From positions 898 through 7,115 of the forward strand of contig DCTG01000130.1 in the NCBI GenBank assembly GCA_002329245.1: DNA of 6,218 bases. The letters are read 5' to 3'. Shown here one piece after another: positions 6,217 through 6,218 of this stretch; positions within the stretch are counted from its first letter, which is position 1; each line of letters opens with the position of its first letter. The notes under the pieces were generated by a model. It did not search any database and was not told the DNA's origin. It was given only the letters and a program-made list of their open reading frames with translations. This stretch comes from Clostridiales bacterium UBA1446 (GTDB lineage Bacteria; Bacillota; Clostridia; Oscillospirales; Oscillospiraceae). The translations under genes were made by a program, and so were the position numbers.

Positions 6217-6218
6217 GA

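Overview
The window looks like a chromosomal segment from a Bacillota bacterium, most likely a clostridial (Oscillospiraceae/Lachnospiraceae-like) anaerobe. This rests on strong AAGGAGG-type ribosome binding sites, tightly packed genes with coupled starts, base composition near 50% GC by eye, and two ABC-transporter cassettes of kinds common in that group. The phylum call is reasonably firm; anything finer is a guess.

Left block (1-4347, + strand): a four-gene operon entered in the middle of its first gene. It encodes the C-terminal part of an ABC ATPase (GldA-like), an ABC-2 permease (GldF-like), a GldG-like protein with a large extracytoplasmic domain between two membrane segments, and a membrane-anchored DUF4340 protein. 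Intergenic gaps are 3 nt, 12 nt and a 1-nt TAATG overlap, so the genes are almost certainly co-transcribed and partly translationally coupled. The ATPase and permease would form the transporter core. The GldG-like and DUF4340 proteins would extend outside the membrane as accessory or substrate-handling parts. The substrate is unknown. The Gld names come from Bacteroidota gliding motility, but similar cassettes occur in non-gliding bacteria, so gliding should not be inferred.

Middle (4348-4520): a 173-nt convergent intergenic region with a strong rho-independent terminator for the + operon (hairpin 4405-4433 plus a T run), a short imperfect direct repeat before it, and a weak inverted repeat after it.

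Right block (4521-6218, - strand): read on the - strand, the order is the C-terminal part of a YtrA-like GntR regulator (cut by the window edge), an ABC ATPase, and a six-helix ABC-2 permease of the PF13346 type. The regulator and ATPase genes are 5 nt apart, and the ATPase and permease genes overlap by 19 nt. This is the usual layout of a self-regulated GntR/ABC cassette, often linked to cell-envelope stress or antimicrobial peptide response; that role is inferred from family and context.

I found no RNA genes, CRISPR arrays, insertion sequences or phage genes. The least explained part is the GldG/DUF4340 pair. The DUF4340 protein appears to be built from three diverged copies of one module, which is the most interesting structural observation here.
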